Below are positions 59,440-64,000 of a DNA stretch of 64,000 nucleotides, piece after piece. Position 1 is the stretch's first letter. Each line of letters opens with the position of its first letter. The stretch is taken from NCBI RefSeq assembly GCF_921293095.1, contig NC_060254.1, positions 4,216,001 through 4,280,000 of the forward strand. The letters are read 5' to 3'. The notes under the pieces were generated by a model that saw only the letters and a program-made list of their open reading frames with translations, was not told where the DNA came from and did no database searches. The DNA is from Ischnura elegans. Its lineage: Eukaryota > Arthropoda > Insecta > Odonata > Coenagrionidae. The translations under genes were made by a program, and so were the position numbers.

Positions 59440-61767
59440 CCCCGCACGGGGGGAAGAGGGTGATCTCTTCCTTTGGGGAGTCGCGCCCCCACGGACCCGA
59501 GCCCACCGGGGAGACAACCTCGTCAAAAAACCCTTCGTACGCTAGGATAGCGTCCAGACAGCATGTGACTCTGCTGTGCTGAATAGCCGAAACATCTGGC
59601 GTCCAGATTCACCCACGTGTTTGCCGTGCGTGGAGACCCGTACAAGGGGGAGAAGGGGATCCTGGTGGGTGAGTTCTCCGGCTCCCAGCTGGGCGTCGGA
59701 AACCCGGTATGGGCCGGAGTTCAATACCCCACTTCGGCCCTGGATTCCCCGAAAAACGGGCGGCTGAGAAGAGCCCAGCTCGGTCAATCGGCTCCTGGCG
59801 GCTGGGGAGCTTGGCGGCTGGGGAGCTTGGCGGCTCCTTCCGAGCGTACGCCAGGACGGGTTAGTGCTGGAGATATGGGGTCTCCGTAGGGCGGCCGAAG
59901 GCGTGTGGGTTCGGAGGGCCCCCGCGCTGGAGGTTCTAACCCAAAAGAGACCCCCTATCGAAAGTTCCTATATCCCTTGGGTAGCCCTGGCGACCATACC
60001 GGATCTCGGTGTGGCGTCCCCAATGTGTGGCTCCGTGGTGGGTGGGGAGCCCAGGGGATGAATTTTTCTTTACGCATTCATGGAGACAATCAATCTTCCT
60101 CCAACCAAAAGATCCCGTCCGGAAACGGACGGGGGAGTAAATATAGCTTCCGCTTGCCGCAGATTTCTTGTGATGAAATGTGTAAACGAAGGGGAGACCC
60201 TTACTAAGGTGTCACCTTTCTTAATACGCAGAGTCCTTTCAGCAACAGTGACGGGTGACCTAAAATCCGCCAAAAAATTAAGAGACGGAACGCTCCTAAT
60301 ACAGACAACAAACGAAGCACAAAGTGAAAAATTACTCGCATTAGAGAAATTTAATAATATCCCTGTCAAGGTCCAAGTGCACCGCACCCTTAACACTTGC
60401 CGGGGTGTAATCAGCAACTATGACCTCCTCTACGTGTCCGATGATGAAAGTAAGACGGAGATGGCTCCACAAGGCGTAATAGACTGTCGCCGATTAAAAA
60501 TTAAAAGGAACGGCGAGCTGATAAATAGCACATCCGTAATCCTAACATTCTCACGCGACACACTTCCCGAAAAGGTATATGTGGGCTACGAATCTGTGTC
60601 AGTCCGACCATTCATCCCAAGTCCTATGAGATGCTTCCAATGCCAGCGTTTCGGCCACATTGCTACAAGATGCCAGGGCAAGGCCACCTGCCCACGCTGT
60701 GGCAAAGATAAACATGACGGCGATTCCTGCACCTCAGATCCATCCTGCGTCAATTGCGAGGGTACACACCCAGTGTACGCCCGTGATTGTCCAAAAATGA
60801 TGGAAGAGAAGAAAATCATGGAAATCAAGACTGTGGAGAAGTTACCCTATTTTGAAGCCCGCAAAAAATTCAGAACGTTAATGGCACCTACCTTTTCAAG
60901 ATCGTACGCTGCAGTAGTAGACACCTCAGTTAATAATAATAATAACAATGTAAGCCAAGGAAACAAAAAGAACGTGAAAGAGAGCAAAGCAACGGACAAC
61001 AGCAACAACCAAGCCAAACCGGATAAGGCTACTAAACCGGTAACAAAGAACATTCCGACCGGAAAAAATGACGCCGTGTTGGATTCTTCGAAGAAGAACG
61101 CCAACTCAGGCACCACCGGGACCACGCAAAACAAGCGTGGGAAGTCCCAGTCCCCCGGTCCATCTGGTAAGGCTATATATAGCCTACCAGAATCCATGGA
61201 TGAAGATGATATCTCGGAGTCAGAGATAAACCGGGCGAAGGCTAAGGAGAAGAGACGCTTTAAGCGTTAAGTCTCCCTCTAGCCTAGTGATCGAGTTTTA
61301 GTTTATTTATTTAACTTATTCCCTATTTTAATGGCTTTTATCATCCAGGGAACTGTAATGGCTTTTACCGACACAGGGAGGAGCTTACCATTTTAATTCG
61401 TGATTTTAACCCTAGTTGTGTTTGTCTCCAAGAGACGCATTTTAAAGCTACAGATAAAGGAATTTTAAAGGGTTTTAATGTTTTTAGACATGACGACACC
61501 AGTGGTCAAAGAGCCCATGGTGGAGTGGCAATTGCTATTCGGGAGACCCTTTACACCTCCCAATTGCACTTGACCACTCCATTTCAAGCAGTAGCGGTGA
61601 CAATCCATGCTCCGGAGACTATAACGTTATGCAACATTTACCTACCGGAGGGTGCGCCGGTCACAAGGTGCAACTTGGAGAACCTTACCCGCCAACTACC
61701 TAAGCCCTTTATATTGCTTGGAGATTTCAACGCGCATGACGCCTTGTGTGGTAGCACAAGGACCCAG
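59440..61767 (+). mobile_element. I/Jockey-type LINE, copy 1 (5' end, ORF1, start of ORF2; cut by copy 2)
   Basis: It starts at CCCCGCACGGGGGG, then a ~640-bp G+C-rich 5' UTR, ORF1 (60,080-61,270) and the beginning of ORF2 from 61,331. ORF2 keeps endonuclease text (FNPSCVCLQETHF, HGGVAIAIRETLYTSQLHL, KPFILLGDFNAHDA), but a single-base shift lies near its start (61,350). Copy 2 is inserted right after GSTRTQ at 61,767. The UTR has an internal tandem duplication (ggctggggagcttggc, 59,803-59,840). The element itself landed in a Tc1-like transposase. Confidence 0.92.
60080..61270 (+). CDS. LINE ORF1 protein with three zinc knuckles (copy 1)
   Basis: 396 aa, ATG start, intact. Residues ~30-170 form the RNA-binding/gag-like domain (LKSAKKLRDGTLLIQT, CRGVISNYDLLYVS, MAPQGVIDCRRLK). 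Three zinc knuckles follow: C185-C188-H193-C198 and C204-C207-H212-C217 (both CX2CX4HX4C), then C223-C226-H230-C237 (CX2CX3HX6C), the arrangement of I/Jockey ORF1 proteins. The tail is Asn/Lys/Ser-rich and basic at the end. It packages LINE RNA for target-primed reverse transcription. ORF2 follows after 60 nt. Confidence 0.92.
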   Translation: METINLPPTKRSRPETDGGVNIASACRRFLVMKCVNEGETLTKVSPFLIRRVLSATVTGDLKSAKKLRDGTLLIQTTNEAQSEKLLALEKFNNIPVKVQVHRTLNTCRGVISNYDLLYVSDDESKTEMAPQGVIDCRRLKIKRNGELINSTSVILTFSRDTLPEKVYVGYESVSVRPFIPSPMRCFQCQRFGHIATRCQGKATCPRCGKDKHDGDSCTSDPSCVNCEGTHPVYARDCPKMMEEKKIMEIKTVEKLPYFEARKKFRTLMAPTFSRSYAAVVDTSVNNNNNNVSQGNKKNVKESKATDNSNNQAKPDKATKPVTKNIPTGKNDAVLDSSKKNANSGTTGTTQNKRGKSQSPGPSGKAIYSLPESMDEDDISESEINRAKAKEKRRFKR

Positions 61768-62388
61768 CCCCGCACGGGGGGAGGAGAGTTATCTCTTCCT
61801 TTGGGGAGCCGCGCCCCCACGGACCCGAGCCCACCGAGGAGAAAAGCTCGTTAAAAAACCCCGTCGCTCGCTTGGATAGTGTCCAGACAGCATGTGACTC
61901 TGCTGCTCTGAGTAGCCGTAAGATCTGGCGTCCAGAATCACCCACGTGTTTGCCGTGCGTGGAGACCCGTACGTGGGGGAGAAGGGGATCCTGGTGGGTG
62001 AGCTCTCCGGCACCCAGCTGGGCGTCGGATACCCGGTATGGGCCGGAGTTCAACACCCCACTTCGGCCCTGGATTCCCCGCAAAACGGGCGGCCGAGAAG
62101 AGCCCAGCTCGGTCAATCGGCTCCTGGCGGCTGGGGAGCTTGGCGGCTCCTTCCGAGCGTACGCCAGGACGGGTTAGTGCTGGAGATATGGGGGTCTCCG
62201 TAGGGCGGCTGAAGGCGTGTGGGTTCGGAGGGCCCCCGCGCTGGAGGTTCTAACCCGAAAGAGACCCCCTTTCGAAGGTTCCTATGTCCCTTGGGTAGCC
62301 CTGGCGACCACACCGAATCTCGGTGTGGCGTCCCGAATGTGTGGCTCCGTGGTGGGTGGGGAGCCCAGGGGATGAAATATAACGTAGC

Positions 62389-63561
62389 ATGGAGTCTGAA
62401 ATTCTTCCTCCACCAAAGAGATCCCGCCCGGACACGGGCGGAGGAGAACAGTTATTCGAAAGAGCAAAACGGTTTCTGTCATTGAAATGCTCCAAGGACG
62501 GCGAAAATTTGAAAAAGGTTTCTCCCTTCTTCATTAAAAAAGCACTTCAAGCCATCATTCCAGGAGAGCCAAACTCAGTAAAGAAACTTAGAGATGGTTC
62601 CCTATTAATCGAAACAGCCAATAACGTACAAGCCGAAAAATTGTTAAAAGTAGAAAAGTTGCACGATATACCAATCAATGTCGAGATCCACCGTACTCTA
62701 AATACATCTAGGGGTGTGATAAGCCACTACGACCTACTATATGTCGAACCAGACGAAATTAAGAAGGAGATGGCTTCCCAGGGTGTCATTGACTGTCGAC
62801 GACTTACAACGAAGCGTAACGGTGAAGTGATTAATACTACCTCGGTAATCCTCACGTTCGGTTTGGATAAAATCCCGAGCAAAGTCTACCTAGGCTATGA
62901 ATCGGTACCTGTGAGACCTTTCTTTCCCAACCCGATGCGTTGCTTTCAATGCCAAAAATTCGGCCACATCGCACCGCGATGTGAGGGCAAGAACACCTGC
63001 CCGCGCTGTGGCAAGGACAAGCATGACGGTGAGAAATGTTCATCGGAGCCTTACTGCGTCAACTGCGAGGGCACGCATCCATCGTACTCCCGAGATTGTC
63101 CCGTCATGAAAGATGAAAGGAGGATAATGGAAATAAAGACCCTGGAAAGAATCCCCTACTCCGAGGCACGAATGAAATACCGGTCACAGATGGCCCCAAC
63201 ATTTTCAAAATCGTATTCGCAAATAGTCGCAACCACCACTAAAAAAACTACATGTACCATATCTACTCAGACTTATAATGATTTTCGCATTGAGAGCACG
63301 AAGATGCCCACACGAGAACAAAAAAACACAGAAAAGCAAATTAATAAAGTCACAGACAGGAAAAGTCATTCTAAGGCGGTTTCCCCTAAGAAAAACCCAA
63401 AATCTACTTCTGAGGATGCTGGGAATAAGCGGGATAAAACACCCCCACCCACATCCTCTAAAGATGCACAATATGATGCCATGGAAGAAGACCTCTGTGT
63501 CTCGGACACAGAAGTGTTCCAGGCCAGGATAAAGCAGAGGAAACAGCGGTTAAAACGTTGA
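62389..63561 (+). CDS. LINE ORF1 protein with three zinc knuckles (copy 2)
   Basis: 390 aa starting MESEILPPPKRSRPDTGGG, intact. It has the same plan as copy 1: LKKVSPFFIKKALQAIIPGE, TLNTSRGVISHYDLLYV and MASQGVIDCRRL, then knuckles in CFQCQKFGHIAPRC, CPRCGKDKHDGEKC and CVNCEGTHPSYSRDC. A Lys/Thr-rich tail ends in RKQRLKR. Both copies keep the knuckles unchanged while the tail varies, as expected of selection on the core. Confidence 0.92.
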   Translation: MESEILPPPKRSRPDTGGGEQLFERAKRFLSLKCSKDGENLKKVSPFFIKKALQAIIPGEPNSVKKLRDGSLLIETANNVQAEKLLKVEKLHDIPINVEIHRTLNTSRGVISHYDLLYVEPDEIKKEMASQGVIDCRRLTTKRNGEVINTTSVILTFGLDKIPSKVYLGYESVPVRPFFPNPMRCFQCQKFGHIAPRCEGKNTCPRCGKDKHDGEKCSSEPYCVNCEGTHPSYSRDCPVMKDERRIMEIKTLERIPYSEARMKYRSQMAPTFSKSYSQIVATTTKKTTCTISTQTYNDFRIESTKMPTREQKNTEKQINKVTDRKSHSKAVSPKKNPKSTSEDAGNKRDKTPPPTSSKDAQYDAMEEDLCVSDTEVFQARIKQRKQRLKR

Positions 63562-63636
63562 TCCTCCGCTCACTGTGTACATACGTACATTTCCAGATTT
63601 TAACCTATTTATTTATTTATTTTAACAATTTAAACC

Positions 63637-64000
63637 ATGAATTTTATTCTACAATGGAATATGAATGGTTTTTATAGGCACAAGGAGGAGCTGGTTGTTT
63701 TAATTAGAGACTATAACCCCGTCTGCATATGCCTGCAAGAGACGCATTTTAAGCTGACAGACAAGACCGTTTTAAAAGGTTTTAAATTTTTTAGACTTGA
63801 CGACACCAGTGGTCAGCGAGCCCAGGGTGGAGTGGCAATTGCTATTCGGGAGGCCCTATACACCTCACGAGTGCAATTGGACACTCCGCTGCAGGCAATT
63901 GCAGTGACAGTACACGCACCCGAGGCAATTACTCTCTGCAACGTATATCTGCCGGAAGGTGCACCTGTGAGTCGAGTTAATTTAGAATCCCTCGTTCGTC
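63637..64000 (+). CDS. LINE ORF2, endonuclease domain start (partial at window edge)
   Basis: Open from ATG 63,637 (MNFILQWNMNGFYRHKEEL) to the last base. The apurinic-type endonuclease begins with the LQWNMNG block (catalytic Asn), VCICLQETHFKLTD (catalytic Glu) and GGVAIAIREALYT. The reverse transcriptase lies beyond the window. The spacing to ORF1 is 75 nt. Confidence 0.9.
   Translation, partial: MNFILQWNMNGFYRHKEELVVLIRDYNPVCICLQETHFKLTDKTVLKGFKFFRLDDTSGQRAQGGVAIAIREALYTSRVQLDTPLQAIAVTVHAPEAITLCNVYLPEGAPVSRVNLESLVR

Larger units (their letters stand above)
61768..64000 (+). mobile_element. I/Jockey-type LINE, copy 2, inserted in ORF2 of copy 1 (runs off window)
   Basis: The 5' end CCCCGCACGGGGGGAGGAGA starts exactly where copy 1's endonuclease text stops. 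It has a ~620-bp UTR like copy 1, an intact ORF1 (62,389-63,561) and an open ORF2 from 63,637 to the edge. No break is visible, so it could be full-length. Its ORF1 differs from copy 1 at many residues, so the two belong to different sub-lineages. Confidence 0.92.

Noticed and set aside
61789-62116. Minus-strand ORFs in the LINE 5' UTR (SHAVWTLSKRATGF text)
   Set aside because: They are antisense readings of the G+C-rich LINE leader, repeated wherever the leader occurs.

Overview
The window is nuclear DNA of an arthropod, most likely an insect. It holds three spliced host genes with GT-AG introns, one of them for a chitin-binding cuticle protein. The rest is a dense set of pogo/Tigger, Tc1, hAT, piggyBac and P-type DNA transposons, non-LTR retrotransposons and MITEs. 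Nothing in the sequence fixes the species.

Host genes (about 2.1-34.7 kb). A single-peritrophin-domain cuticular protein (CPAP1 type) runs on + from before or near the left edge to 10,802, with a giant mucin-like last exon. NUS1, the Nogo-B receptor-like subunit of the cis-prenyltransferase that makes dolichol, runs convergently on - (15,220 to 11,689). Its four coding exons join in frame to 268 codons and end in the family's R-x-G-K tail. FAU/RpS30, a ubiquitin-like protein fused to ribosomal protein S30, starts head-to-head with NUS1 about 375 bp away. Its exons run from 15,951 to 34,701 and encode 130 aa. Its second intron uses a GC donor, and its last intron is 17.7 kb long, filled with nested transposons.

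Inside the FAU intron: two copies of one Tigger-like family (18,932-22,573 and 27,362-30,696), each interrupted by another DNA transposon. One interrupter is a Tc1-type element with ~430-bp inverted repeats and an ORF for only the DNA-binding half of a transposase. The intron also holds a third pogo/Tigger-type element (25,405-26,734) and two LINE remnants (31.3-34.0 kb).

Right half (34.7-64 kb): no host gene was recognised. It holds a decayed Tc1-like transposase; an apparently intact pogo-clade transposon (40,850-43,907), datable by an empty-site paralogue in the same window; two different P-superfamily (THAP9-like) relics, one split by a TTAA-flanked piggyBac element; LINE fragments; and, at the right edge, a G+C-rich I/Jockey-type LINE whose second copy is inserted in the endonuclease domain of the first and runs off the window.

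The points most worth following up are the intact pogo element with its palindromic and G-rich ends, the DNA-binding-domain-only Tc1 derivative, and the conserved hairpin-rich 5' end of the LINE.
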